Shown: piece after piece, positions 7,566 to 13,906 of the stretch | Layout: each line of letters begins with the position of its first letter | How positions within the stretch are numbered: position 1 is the first letter of the stretch | Assembly (NCBI GenBank): GCA_028710055.1 | Contig: JAQUSX010000005.1 | Location: 1-13,906 of the forward strand | DNA from: Clostridia bacterium | GTDB lineage: Bacteria > Bacillota > Clostridia > Christensenellales > CAG-314 | Direction of reading: 5' to 3' | Length of the DNA: 13,906 bases | Notes under the pieces: generated by a model | The model's input: the letters and a program-made list of their open reading frames with translations, nothing else | Database searches by the model: none | What the model was told of the DNA's origin: nothing | Made by a program: the position numbers and the translations under genes

Positions 7566-7862
7566 CTAAATCTCTTCAACAACGACAAGATGTTTTACCT
7601 TGAAAATCATTCCGCGGATAGCGTCGTTGTCGTTGAAAACTTTTGAATCGCGGATTTTGTGCAAACCCAACGCTTCCACAGTCTTTTGTTGGTCTTTCAA
7701 GCATGCTATTGTGCTTTTGACCAGAGTGACTTTTATTTTCTTTTTGCTTATTTCGTAAGGACGTTGACCTTTTTTAAAGCTAACGCTGTGCAAAGGTTCT
7801 TTCGACTTTACAATGTATTTACCGTTAATATACATGATGTCGTCTTTTTTCTTCGTTGCCAT
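7566..7862 (-). CDS. rpmD: 50S ribosomal protein L30 with N-terminal extension
   Basis: L30 is a small 50S protein, usually about 60 residues. The C-terminal part here (41-98) is a complete L30: [20 protein letters not shown] (41-60), then [16 protein letters not shown], ending [10 protein letters not shown]. Ahead of it lie 40 extra residues (1-40), including the segment [20 protein letters not shown] (10-29), which I do not recognise. The long start is supported by AAGGAGG 8 bases upstream of the ATG, with the rpsE stop inside that site, and no start codon with a ribosome-binding site lies near residue 41. The position between rpsE and rplO is standard. Confidence 0.95.
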   Translation of the reverse strand: MATKKKDDIMYINGKYIVKSKEPLHSVSFKKGQRPYEISKKKIKVTLVKSTIACLKDQQKTVEALGLHKIRDSKVFNDNDAIRGMIFKVKHLVVVEEI

Positions 7863-7875
7863 TGTAAAATCCTCC

Positions 7876-8544
7876 TTATAGTTCTTCTACTTTTTTGCCG
7901 CGTAATTCAGCGATTTGTTCTGCCGTTCTAAGTTGAAGCAAACCGTCGAGAGTTGCTCTTACGCAGTTTACGGGTGTATTGCTTCCGTAAGATTTTGTTC
8001 TGATATCTTTAACGCCCGCAGCTTCCAATACGTTACGAACGGGACCGCCCGCTATAACGCCGGTACCTACTTGAGCAGGCATCAAAAGTATATGTCCTCT
8101 GCCGAATTTTCCAATGATTTCGTGAGGTATGGTCGTACCTTTAAGAGATATTTCAGCCATTGAAGCTTTTGCTCTTTGGGTAGCTTTTTCGATAGCTTGC
8201 GGAACTTCCGCCGCTTTTCCTGTACCTACGCCGACTTTACCGTTGCCGTCGCCGACAACAACCAAAGCCGAGAAACGCATTGTTCTACCGCCTTTTACAA
8301 CCTTTGTAACGCGATTGATGGCAACGAGTTTTTTAATCAAACCGTCGTCTTCTTTTTGATCACGGTCTTTATTAAATTTTCTGCCCTTGCGGTCGCCTTG
8401 GGGACGATCTCCCTGAGGACGGTCGCCCTGACGTCTGTTGTCGCCATAACTACGTCTGGGACGGTCGGCTCTAGCTTCGGTCTTTTGCTCTGGAGCAACC
8501 GCGGTTTGTTCGACTGCCACTACTTCTTTTACTTCTTCGTTCAT
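7876..8544 (-). CDS. rpsE: 30S ribosomal protein S5 with long N-terminal extension
   Basis: S5 lies at the mRNA entry side of the 30S subunit and affects accuracy. The core starts near residue 66: [20 protein letters not shown] (71-90), then [20 protein letters not shown], the [10 protein letters not shown] loop and [16 protein letters not shown], all typical. Total length is 222 against about 165 for the usual protein. The extra 65 residues begin acidic (1-25) and become very basic (26-62), with three tandem QGDRP-type units at about 39-52 encoded by a 15-bp repeat. The ATG has GGAGG 7 bases upstream, merged with the rplR stop (TAAGGAGG), which supports the long form. The extension is probably disordered and rRNA-contacting; that is inference. 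Confidence 0.97.
   Translation of the reverse strand: MNEEVKEVVAVEQTAVAPEQKTEARADRPRRSYGDNRRQGDRPQGDRPQGDRKGRKFNKDRDQKEDDGLIKKLVAINRVTKVVKGGRTMRFSALVVVGDGNGKVGVGTGKAAEVPQAIEKATQRAKASMAEISLKGTTIPHEIIGKFGRGHILLMPAQVGTGVIAGGPVRNVLEAAGVKDIRTKSYGSNTPVNCVRATLDGLLQLRTAEQIAELRGKKVEEL
8390..8434 (-). repeat. Three tandem 15-bp units inside rpsE
   Basis: Units at 8390-8404, 8405-8419 and 8420-8434 share the pattern CGGTCGCCYTGRGGA with a few changes; the middle copy is the most divergent at the third and sixth-seventh bases. They encode the repeated Q-G-D-R-P residues of the S5 N-terminal extension. The 15-bp period keeps the reading frame and looks like slippage-derived expansion. Confidence 0.8.
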
Positions 8545-8556
8545 TTCCGCTCCTCC

Positions 8557-8919
8557 TTAAAATTTCAGACCGGCTTCTCTTGCGCCGTCCGCCAACGCTT
8601 GTACGCGTCCTGTGTAAATATAACCGCTGCGGTCAAAAACAACTTCTTTAATGCCGAGTTCGATAGCTTTTTTAGCAATCATTTGTCCGACAAGTTTTGC
8701 CGATTCGGTTTTGCTTTTTTCGCCCATTTCGCTTTTGAGAGCGAAACTGCTTGCCGAAGCGAGAGTTTTACCGTTTATATCGTCTATTATTTGAGCATAG
8801 ATATATCTCGTGCTGCGGTATACATTCAAGCGGGGGCGAATTGTTGTGCCAAATATGCTTTTACGAACACGCGCGTGTCGTATTTTTCTATCGGCGTTTT
8901 TATCTAATTTAGTAATCAT
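8557..8919 (-). CDS. rplR: 50S ribosomal protein L18
   Basis: L18 binds 5S rRNA and, with L5, helps join it to the 50S subunit. The 120-residue protein shows the basic N-terminus ([14 protein letters not shown], 11-24), [20 protein letters not shown], the central KTLASASS and the C-terminal [20 protein letters not shown] with GLKF at the end. Length is normal. The ribosome-binding site reads AAGGGGG rather than AAGGAGG, the weakest of the r-protein sites here; it also contains the rplF stop. Confidence 0.97.
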   Translation of the reverse strand: MITKLDKNADRKIRHARVRKSIFGTTIRPRLNVYRSTRYIYAQIIDDINGKTLASASSFALKSEMGEKSKTESAKLVGQMIAKKAIELGIKEVVFDRSGYIYTGRVQALADGAREAGLKF

Positions 8920-8934
8920 CTAATTATTTCCCCC

Positions 8935-9474
8935 TTACTTGCCCGCTTTCTTGCCTTCTTTTAGGATTACGGGTTCTTCTTTATATCTTACACCGTATCC
9001 GTGATAAGGCTCGATAACGCGCTTAGCTTTGATATTTGCAGCCACTTGTCCGACAAGTTCTTTATCGATGCCGCTAACGGAGATTTCCGTCAAAGTGGGG
9101 CAAGCGAAAGTGATGCCTTGCGGTGCTTCCATTTCTATGGGGTGGCTGTAACCTATATTCAAAACAAGTTTGTTTCCGTTTACTTGCGCTTTGTAACCGA
9201 TACCGAAAATAATAAGGCTTCTTGTGTAACCTTTTGTTACTCCCGTTACCATATTGTTTACCAAAGCTCTGTAAAGTCCGTGTTTGCTGCGGATTTCTTT
9301 ATCATCGTTATCGCGGGTAAACAAAATTTGATTGTTTTCGATTTTGCAGTTGATATCGGTTCCGATATCTCTTGTCAAAACGCCTTTCGGTCCTTTAACC
9401 GTGATAACGCTTCCGTCTAATTTTACTTCTACACCTGTTGGGATAGCAATAGGCGCTCTACCGATTCTTGACAT
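8935..9474 (-). CDS. rplF: 50S ribosomal protein L6
   Basis: L6 lies near the GTPase-associated centre and the sarcin-ricin loop. The 179-residue protein begins SRIGRAPIAIPTGVEV (2-17) and shows the two repeated alpha/beta domains, with VKGPKG (28-33), ALVNNMVTGVTKGY, and the C-terminal signature IEPYHGYGVRYKEEPVILKE (153-172). Length is normal. The ATG has AGGAGGT 3 bases upstream, overlapping the rpsH stop (TAGGAGG). Confidence 0.98.
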   Translation of the reverse strand: MSRIGRAPIAIPTGVEVKLDGSVITVKGPKGVLTRDIGTDINCKIENNQILFTRDNDDKEIRSKHGLYRALVNNMVTGVTKGYTRSLIIFGIGYKAQVNGNKLVLNIGYSHPIEMEAPQGITFACPTLTEISVSGIDKELVGQVAANIKAKRVIEPYHGYGVRYKEEPVILKEGKKAGK

Positions 9475-9482
9475 ATTACCTC

Positions 9483-9878
9483 CTACCAGATGTAAGCTAG
9501 CACTTCGCCGCCAAGGTTGGCTTCGCGAGCGCGCTTATCTGTCATGATACCCTTTGAAGTCGATACGATAGCAATGCCGAGTCCGTTAAGAACTTTTGGC
9601 ATTTGTCCCGCTTTCGCGTAAACGCGCAATCCGGGCTTGCTGATACGTTTAAGACCTGTAACGACTTTTTGTCCTCTTGCGTACTTCAAAGTAATTTTTA
9701 ATGTGCCTTGCAATATGTCTTTCTTTTCTTCTACCGCCGAAATATAACCTTCTTCAAGCAAAATCTGAGCGATTGCTCTTTTTGATTTGCTGGCAGGAAT
9801 TTCAACGTCGGTATGTTTTGAAATCATAGCGTTTCTGATACGCGTCAGCATATCGGCGATTGGATCTGTAACTACCAT
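9483..9878 (-). CDS. rpsH: 30S ribosomal protein S8
   Basis: S8 is a primary 16S rRNA-binding protein for the central domain. The 131-residue protein starts with the typical [14 protein letters not shown] (4-17) and contains [14 protein letters not shown] (76-89) and the RNA-binding signature [15 protein letters not shown] (104-118), ending EVLAYIW. In E. coli S8 represses the spc operon by binding mRNA near the rplE start; that region here is low-complexity and I see no equivalent hairpin. The ATG has AAGGAGG 7 bases upstream, sharing the rpsZ stop. Confidence 0.98.
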   Translation of the reverse strand: MVVTDPIADMLTRIRNAMISKHTDVEIPASKSKRAIAQILLEEGYISAVEEKKDILQGTLKITLKYARGQKVVTGLKRISKPGLRVYAKAGQMPKVLNGLGIAIVSTSKGIMTDKRAREANLGGEVLAYIW

Positions 9879-9890
9879 TATTTTTCCTCC

Positions 9891-10076
9891 TTACCAGCTT
9901 GCTTTCTTGACGCCGGGAATTTCTCCCTTGTACGCCTTTTCTCTAAAACAGATTCTGCAAATTCCGTATTTGCGTAAAACAGAGTGCGGTCTTCCGCATA
10001 TACTGCAACGCGTGTAAGCTCTGGTCGAAAACTTCGCAGGTTTTTGTTGTTTGTTTATCAAAGATTTTTTTGCCAT
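9891..10076 (-). CDS. rpsZ: 30S ribosomal protein S14, zinc-binding type Z
   Basis: The short, zinc-binding S14 of the 30S head. The 61-residue protein has Cys24, Cys27, Cys40 and Cys43 (RCSICGRPH and GICRICFRE), and ends with the family signature [11 protein letters not shown]. This is the form used when zinc is sufficient; the longer cysteine-free paralogue (about 90 residues) is not in the window. GAGGT lies 6 bases before the ATG, 14 bases after the rplE stop. Confidence 0.98.
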   Translation of the reverse strand: MAKKSLINKQQKPAKFSTRAYTRCSICGRPHSVLRKYGICRICFREKAYKGEIPGVKKASW

Positions 10077-10090
10077 AATTTTACCTCACC

Positions 10091-10717
10091 TTACGCCCTA
10101 AACGGCATTCCCATTAGTTGGAGCAGTTGTTTCGCTTCTTCGTCTGTTTTCGCGGTTGTTACGAACGTAATGTCGTAGCCGCGTGTTTTTTCGACTTGGT
10201 CGTAAACGATTTCGGGGAATATCAACTGTTCTCTTACACCCATGGTGTAATTGCCTCTTCCGTCAAAAGAATTCTGATTTACTCCGCGGAAGTCTCTTAC
10301 TCTGGGCAGAGCGATAGAAATAAGTTTATCCATAAATTCGTACATTCTATTGTCGCGCAACGTAACTTTCGCGCCTATGGACATACCTTCTCTAAGTTTG
10401 AAGTTAGCAACGGATTTTTTCGCCTTTGTGATGATGGGGCTTTGTCCGCTGATTTGTTTCAATTCTTCTACCGCGATTTGGAAACTTTTGGCATTATCTT
10501 TCGCGTCGCCGATACCAGCATTGATGATTATCTTAACGAGTTTCGGCACTTGATTGATGTTGTTGTAATTGAAATGTTTTTCCATTTGAGGAATAACATT
10601 GTCTTTATAGTATTTTTTCAGTCTGCTAACTTCGGTCTTTTTACTAACTTCTGTTTTTTTGACTTCGGTTTTTTTAGCGGTTTCCGTTTTCTTTTCCGCT
10701 GTTTTCTTTTCCGCCAA
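10091..10717 (-). CDS. rplE: 50S ribosomal protein L5 with N-terminal KKTE-rich extension, TTG start
   Basis: L5 binds 5S rRNA and contacts P-site tRNA. The normal protein begins at about residue 31: [20 protein letters not shown] (31-50), then [20 protein letters not shown], the [20 protein letters not shown] segment, and [21 protein letters not shown]. Ahead of it are about 30 extra residues built from repeated KKTE/KKTEV units. Start codon is TTG at 10717, placed 9 bases after AAAGGAGG; no ATG, GTG or TTG with a ribosome-binding site is seen close to residue 31, so the extension is probably real. Total length is 208 against about 180. The rplX stop lies 4 bases before the start. Confidence 0.95.
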   Translation of the reverse strand: MAEKKTAEKKTETAKKTEVKKTEVSKKTEVSRLKKYYKDNVIPQMEKHFNYNNINQVPKLVKIIINAGIGDAKDNAKSFQIAVEELKQISGQSPIITKAKKSVANFKLREGMSIGAKVTLRDNRMYEFMDKLISIALPRVRDFRGVNQNSFDGRGNYTMGVREQLIFPEIVYDQVEKTRGYDITFVTTAKTDEEAKQLLQLMGMPFRA

Positions 10718-10721
10718 TGTC

Positions 10722-11171
10722 CTATTCCTCCTTTGTTATTTCTTGTTTTGTTTCAGCTTTTTTCTTTGTAGCTGTAGTTGTTTTTGTTTTTGCCGTTGAT
10801 GTTTTTGCAGCTGATTTCTTAGCCGTTGATTTATCTTCTTTCACATCTAACACAGCTCCGCATTTTTTGCACGCTCTAACGAACTTTTTGCCGTCAGCGG
10901 TCAAGGTGTGTCCTACTCTGGTTGTTTTTCCGCATTTCGGGCAGACAACCATAACGTTACTAGCGTCGATAGGTCTGGGTTGGTCTACAATACCGCCTTT
11001 TTCTTGAGCGTTGCGGGGTTTGATGTGTTTTTTAACAAGATTTAATCCTTCTATGATAACCTTATTGTCAGTCGGATGCGCCGCAATAACCTTGCCGCGT
11101 TTGCCTTTCTCTTTTTCGTCGCCGACGATAATTTCAACTACGTCGCCGCGTTTTACATTCATACTTGACAT
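10722..11171 (-). CDS. rplX: 50S ribosomal protein L24 with low-complexity C-terminal tail
   Basis: L24 starts 50S assembly by binding the 5' end of 23S rRNA. The N-terminal KOW domain (about 5-60) shows [20 protein letters not shown] (6-25), [15 protein letters not shown] and [13 protein letters not shown]. The C-terminal half has a zinc-ribbon pattern with Cys77/Cys80 (CPKC) and Cys101/Cys104 (CKKC). The normal protein would end near residue 110; here a further 39 residues (111-149) made almost only of Lys, Ala, Thr, Ser and Glu follow. The start ATG at 11171 is 5 bases after AAGGAGG, which contains the rplN stop; the ATG three codons in would be poorly spaced. The rplE ribosome-binding site lies inside the last codons. 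Confidence 0.96.
   Translation of the reverse strand: MSSMNVKRGDVVEIIVGDEKEKGKRGKVIAAHPTDNKVIIEGLNLVKKHIKPRNAQEKGGIVDQPRPIDASNVMVVCPKCGKTTRVGHTLTADGKKFVRACKKCGAVLDVKEDKSTAKKSAAKTSTAKTKTTTATKKKAETKQEITKEE
10727..10734 (-). promoter_or_regulatory. Ribosome-binding site that sets the rplE TTG start
   Basis: AAAGGAGG on the minus strand, 9 bases before TTG at 10717. It lies within the codons for the last residues of L24 and ahead of its stop, so L24 translation must run over it. It supports the unusual TTG start and the N-terminal extension of L5. Confidence 0.8.
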
Positions 11172-11181
11172 TTTATCCTCC

Positions 11182-11550
11182 TTACAATACTTCCGGAGCG
11201 AGTGAAACGATACGCAAGTAATCTTTTTCTCTCAGTTCTCTCGCAACGGGCCCAAAAATACGGGTACCCTTGGGTTGTTTTTGATTGTCGATAATTACAG
11301 CAGCGTTATCGTCAAAACGTATATGCGTGCCGTCTTTTCTTCCGATACCGGACGATGTGCGCACGATAACAGCCTTGACCACTTCGCCCTTCTTTACGAC
11401 GCCGCCGGGGTTCGCGCTTTTAACGCTTGCCACGATGATATCGCCGATATTGCCGGTTTTTCTTTTCGAGCCGCCCAATACCTTTATGCACATAATTTCT
11501 TTTGCGCCCGAGTTGTCGGCAGCTTTTAATCTGCTAAATGGTTGAATCAT
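11182..11550 (-). CDS. rplN: 50S ribosomal protein L14
   Basis: L14 lies at the subunit interface, contributes to intersubunit bridges and is the site contacted by the silencing factor RsfS. The 122-residue protein has the standard length and motifs: [20 protein letters not shown] (1-20), [13 protein letters not shown], the basic loop, and [20 protein letters not shown] near the end. The ATG has AAGGAGG 10 bases upstream, merged with the rpsQ stop. Only 15 bases separate it from rpsQ and no promoter is visible, so the S10 and spc blocks are probably transcribed together. Confidence 0.98.
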   Translation of the reverse strand: MIQPFSRLKAADNSGAKEIMCIKVLGGSKRKTGNIGDIIVASVKSANPGGVVKKGEVVKAVIVRTSSGIGRKDGTHIRFDDNAAVIIDNQKQPKGTRIFGPVARELREKDYLRIVSLAPEVL

Positions 11551-11565
11551 TCGTTTACTGCCTCC

Positions 11566-11832
11566 TTACTTAGCTTTTTCTATTATTGAAACCAGACGCC
11601 AGTTTTTATCTTTTGAAATTTTTCTTGTTTCCGCGATAAGGACTTTGTCGCCGATACCGCATTCGTTCATTTCGTCGTGCGCCTTAAATTTCTTAGTTTT
11701 GGAAATTGTTTTCTTATACAAAGGATGTTTGAACCTGTTTACAACTTCCACGACTATCGTTTTGTCCATCTTGTCGGAAACAACCATTCCGACGAGTTCT
11801 TTTCTTATATTTCTTTGAACTGTTGCAGCCAT
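11566..11832 (-). CDS. rpsQ: 30S ribosomal protein S17
   Basis: S17 is a primary 16S rRNA-binding protein with an OB fold. The start is placed at the second ATG (11832), giving [14 protein letters not shown] and 88 residues. AAGGAGG directly abuts the first ATG (11838), with no spacing, but is 6 bases from the second. Family signatures are [16 protein letters not shown] and [16 protein letters not shown], followed by [20 protein letters not shown]. Order rpmC-rpsQ-rplN is standard; the upstream site shares bases with the rpmC stop. Confidence 0.97.
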   Translation of the reverse strand: MAATVQRNIRKELVGMVVSDKMDKTIVVEVVNRFKHPLYKKTISKTKKFKAHDEMNECGIGDKVLIAETRKISKDKNWRLVSIIEKAK

Positions 11833-11838
11833 GTTCAT

Positions 11839-11845
11839 CCTCCTT
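11839..11845 (-). promoter_or_regulatory. Ribosome-binding site that decides the rpsQ start
   Basis: AAGGAGG on the minus strand, whose AA belong to the rpmC stop codon. It touches the ATG at 11838-11836 with no gap and sits 6 bases from the ATG at 11832-11830. Normal spacing is 5-10, so the inner ATG is the likely start. Confidence 0.75.
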
Positions 11846-12047
11846 ACTTAGCCGGCGCTTCGTTTTTTCTTTCGCGAAGTACCGTTTTGACTCTGGCGAT
11901 GTCTTTTTTGCAAATTGCCAAAGCCGTGTTATTCGTCAGCTGACCCGTAGCGTGAGAAAGACGCAAATTGAAAAGCTCTTTTTTCAGGTCGAGCAATTTT
12001 GCCGCCAGTTCTTCGTTATTCAATTCTCTAACTTTATTAGCCTTCAT
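11844..12047 (-). CDS. rpmC: 50S ribosomal protein L29
   Basis: L29 sits near the tunnel exit beside L23 and is part of the docking platform for targeting factors. The 67-residue protein forms two helices: [20 protein letters not shown] (6-25), then [28 protein letters not shown]. Its start lies inside the rplP coding region (11-base overlap), with GAGGT 8 bases upstream, so it is probably coupled to rplP. Length is normal. Confidence 0.97.
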   Translation of the reverse strand: MKANKVRELNNEELAAKLLDLKKELFNLRLSHATGQLTNNTALAICKKDIARVKTVLRERKNEAPAK

Positions 12048-12468
12048 TCGTCTCTACCTCATCTTCTTTCTTGACAAACTTGCATTTGACGGGAAGTTTA
12101 TGACTAGCCAATCTCAATGCTTCTCTTGCCTGGTCTTCTGTAATACCGCCCATTTCGAACATAATGCGTCCCGGTTTTACAACCGCTACCCAATATTCGG
12201 GGCTGCCTTTACCTGAACCCATGCGGGTTTCAGCGGGTTTTTTTGTAACGGGTTTGTGAGGGAATATATTTACCCAAACTTTACCGCCACGTTTTATAAA
12301 TCTCGTCATCGCGACACGGGCCGCTTCTATCTGGTTGCTTGTAATCCAACCGCATTCAAGAGCTTCCAAACCGAATTCGCCGTAAGCGACTTTGTTACCC
12401 TTGTGCGCTTCGCCTTTCATTCTGCCACGGAATTGACGACGTCTTTTTACTCTTTTGGGCATTAACAT
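12037..12468 (-). CDS. rplP: 50S ribosomal protein L16
   Basis: L16 lies close to the peptidyl-transferase centre and the A-site tRNA elbow. The protein begins [20 protein letters not shown] (1-20) and shows [20 protein letters not shown], the central basic loop [20 protein letters not shown], and the conserved [19 protein letters not shown]. At 143 residues it is slightly long through a short acidic tail (DEVETNEG). The ATG overlaps the rpsC stop (TAATG), with AAGGAGGT 8 bases upstream; an in-frame ATG two codons later is less well placed. Confidence 0.98.
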   Translation of the reverse strand: MLMPKRVKRRRQFRGRMKGEAHKGNKVAYGEFGLEALECGWITSNQIEAARVAMTRFIKRGGKVWVNIFPHKPVTKKPAETRMGSGKGSPEYWVAVVKPGRIMFEMGGITEDQAREALRLASHKLPVKCKFVKKEDEVETNEG

Positions 12469-13124
12469 TACAAGTTACCTCCTTGCTTTTTTTTGCCGAG
12501 GATTTCTCCCTTATAAACCCATACTTTTACGCCGATAACGCCGAAAGTCGTGTGAGCGATAGCAAAACCGTAATCGATGTCCGCTCTTAGGGTATGAAGA
12601 GGAATACTGCCCTCGTGATATTGTTCCGTTCTCGCGATTTCCGCTCCGTCCAGACGTCCGGAAACCATTGTTTTGATTCCCTTAGCGCCGGCGCGCATTG
12701 CTCTGCCGATACATTGACGCATAGCTCTGCGGAAAGCGATTCTTTTTTCCAGTTGACCCGCAATATTTTCAGCTATTAGTTGAGCTTCCATATCGGGGCG
12801 TTTAACTTCCATAATATTTACCGTCAGTTCTTTGCCGCGAGCGATCTTCGCCACGTCGGCTTTGATACCGTCGATACCTGCGCCGCCTTTGCCAATCAAT
12901 ACGCCTGCTCTGCCCGTATAGATGTCAACGGTGACTTTGCCTTCGCTTCTTTCGATTTTGATTTCGCTTATCGCTGCCTGAGCGTATTTCTTTTCGATAA
13001 ACTTACGAATATCGCTGTCTTCTTTTATATATTTTGCGAAATCTTTTTTATCTGCGAACCATTTTGAATTCCAGTCTTTATTTATACCGACTCTCATTCC
13101 ATGCGGATTAACTTTTTGTCCCAT
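12468..13124 (-). CDS. rpsC: 30S ribosomal protein S3
   Basis: S3 lies at the mRNA entry tunnel of the 30S subunit and contributes helicase activity with S4 and S5. The 218-residue protein begins [20 protein letters not shown] (1-20). The type-II KH domain is centred on GKGG at 78-81, and the C-terminal domain shows [20 protein letters not shown] (138-157), GAEIARTE, and the final [13 protein letters not shown]. Length is normal. AGGAGG, 5 bases upstream of the ATG, shares its first base with the rplV stop (TAGGAGG). Confidence 0.98.
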   Translation of the reverse strand: MGQKVNPHGMRVGINKDWNSKWFADKKDFAKYIKEDSDIRKFIEKKYAQAAISEIKIERSEGKVTVDIYTGRAGVLIGKGGAGIDGIKADVAKIARGKELTVNIMEVKRPDMEAQLIAENIAGQLEKRIAFRRAMRQCIGRAMRAGAKGIKTMVSGRLDGAEIARTEQYHEGSIPLHTLRADIDYGFAIAHTTFGVIGVKVWVYKGEILGKKKQGGNL

Positions 13125-13133
13125 AATTTCCTC

Positions 13134-13523
13134 CTAATTAACCTTTTGATCGAGCACTACCGTGATATGACAGGTACGCTTCAAAATGCTGTGCGCTCTA
13201 CCCTTGGAAACGGGTTGAAATCTCTTTAAGGTAGGACCTTGATCCGCAAAACACTCAGCCACATACAAAGTATCTTTGCTCATTGCTTTGTTGACTTCCG
13301 CGTTAGCGGCAGCGGAGTTAAGTGTTTTTAATATCGGTTCGCTAGCGAGTTTGGGCGAACCCTTCAAAATCGCGACTGCTTCAAAATATCCTTTACCGCG
13401 AATTAAATCCAAAACGACGTGCACCTTTGAAGGAGACATGCGAATGTATTTCGCTACGGCGTAAGGTCTATGTTCGCGATTTTGTTCATATTTTTGAGCC
13501 TTTTCCCTAGTGTTTGTTGCCAT
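13134..13523 (-). CDS. rplV: 50S ribosomal protein L22
   Basis: L22 lines the nascent-peptide tunnel with a long hairpin loop; changes in that loop give macrolide resistance in many bacteria. The core begins near residue 17 (HRPYAVAKYIRMSPSKV), then LIRGKGYFEAVAILKGSPK and the C-terminal QGPTLKRFQPVSKGRAHSIL, ending KRTCHITVVL. At 129 residues it has about 15 more at the N-terminus than the usual 110-115. The tunnel-loop sequence looks ordinary. GGAGG lies 10 bases upstream of the ATG. Confidence 0.97.
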   Translation of the reverse strand: MATNTREKAQKYEQNREHRPYAVAKYIRMSPSKVHVVLDLIRGKGYFEAVAILKGSPKLASEPILKTLNSAAANAEVNKAMSKDTLYVAECFADQGPTLKRFQPVSKGRAHSILKRTCHITVVLDQKVN

Positions 13524-13544
13524 TATTTTTTATCCTCCTTCTTA

Positions 13545-13823
13545 TTATTTTGCAGACGACGTCTTGCCGCCCGAGTGTCCTCTAAATGTTCTGGTAGGAG
13601 CGAATTCGCCGAGTTTAAGTCCGACCATGTCTTCGGTGATATATACGGCAACGTGTTTCTTGCCGTCGTGAACGCCGATAGTGTGTCCAACGAAATCGGG
13701 GAAAATTGTCGATGCTCTCGACCAGGTTTTGAGTAATTTCTTTTCGCCCTTCGCGTTAAGCTCTTGAACTCTTTTCAAAAGTCTTTCTTCTACATAAGGG
13801 CCTTTTTTTGTTGATCTGCTCAT
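13545..13823 (-). CDS. rpsS: 30S ribosomal protein S19
   Basis: S19 binds S13 in the 30S head and takes part in an intersubunit bridge. The 92-residue protein has normal length and motifs: [20 protein letters not shown] (1-20), [20 protein letters not shown] (33-52), [31 protein letters not shown]. The ATG follows GGAGG at 6-base spacing, a few bases after the rplB stop. Confidence 0.98.
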   Translation of the reverse strand: MSRSTKKGPYVEERLLKRVQELNAKGEKKLLKTWSRASTIFPDFVGHTIGVHDGKKHVAVYITEDMVGLKLGEFAPTRTFRGHSGGKTSSAK

Positions 13824-13835
13824 AACAATCCTCCG

Positions 13836-13906
13836 TTAGTTGATTCTCTTGACAATAAATTTGTCAGAAGCGTTCTTTTTCTTTCTGGTCTTATATCCCA
13901 ATGCGG
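13836..13906 (-). CDS. rplB: 50S ribosomal protein L2, C-terminal end only
   Basis: The window edge cuts this gene; only the last 22 complete codons and the TAA stop are present. The encoded end, ALGYKTRKKKNASDKF then IVKRIN, is the characteristic C-terminus of L2, a core peptidyl-transferase protein. Its place directly before rpsS is the universal S10-operon order. The reading frame was derived from the reverse complement of 13836-13906. Confidence 0.95.
   Translation of the reverse strand, partial: ALGYKTRKKKNASDKFIVKRIN

Noticed and set aside
7556..7588. Eleven extra N-terminal codons for L15 from the longest open frame
   Set aside because: They overlap rpmD, lack a ribosome-binding site and do not match the family, whereas AGGAGG is correctly spaced from the ATG at 7555.
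8176..8907. A 243-codon plus-strand open frame across rpsE and rplR
   Set aside because: It is antisense to two certain r-protein genes, its protein resembles no family, and it lacks a ribosome-binding site. Long antisense frames are common opposite genes with strong codon bias.
10700..10760. An E. coli-like S8 translational operator near the rplE start
   Set aside because: No helix with the expected bulged-stem appearance is visible; the area is low-complexity coding sequence.
10118..10771. A 217-codon plus-strand open frame opposite rplE
   Set aside because: Antisense shadow of rplE; composition is Phe-rich because it mirrors Lys/Glu codons, and no start signal is seen.
1..13906. tRNA or rRNA genes, CRISPR arrays, insertion sequences, phage or defence genes
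   Set aside because: None seen on either strand; the window is filled with housekeeping genes.

Overview
This window is one long ribosomal-protein gene cluster read entirely on the minus strand, plus one unrelated plus-strand gene at its left end. Gene content and order (S10 end, spc, secY-adk-map, infA-rpmJ, alpha operon), the zinc-type rpsZ, a small KOW-domain gene between map and infA, cysteine-containing S4 and L24, a zinc-lid adenylate kinase and a long-form L17 together point to a Bacillota (Firmicutes) bacterium, most likely a Clostridia lineage. Genus or family cannot be named from the sequence alone.

Layout in the direction of transcription (right to left): the end of rplB (cut by the window edge), rpsS, rplV, rpsC, rplP, rpmC, rpsQ (end of the S10 block); rplN, rplX, rplE, rpsZ, rpsH, rplF, rplR, rpsE, rpmD, rplO, secY (spc block); adk, map, a KOW-domain gene, infA, rpmJ; a 121-base leader with competing hairpins; then rpsM, rpsK, rpsD, rpoA, rplQ (alpha block). 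A strong rho-independent terminator follows rplQ. It also serves as a plausible terminator for the convergent plus-strand gene crcB at the far left. No stretch without a gene exceeds about 215 bases.

The cluster supplies much of both ribosomal subunits, the translation initiation factor IF-1, the SecY translocon channel, adenylate kinase, N-terminal methionine removal and the RNA polymerase alpha subunit. Genes are packed with gaps of 0 to about 30 bases, three TAATG and two ATGA overlaps, and at least twelve junctions where the stop codon is part of the next gene's Shine-Dalgarno (TAAGGAGG or TAGGAGG). This predicts tight translational coupling on a shared transcript.

I found no sign of a new biological system. 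What stands out against an otherwise ordinary locus is a group of unusual protein extensions in the spc block (C-terminal on L24, N-terminal on L5, S5 and L30), the L17 insertions, a TTG start for rplE, and the leader of rpsM. rpmJ (38 residues) was recovered by direct reading. Starts of rplO, rpsQ and rpoA were moved inward from the longest open frame on the basis of ribosome-binding sites and family alignment.
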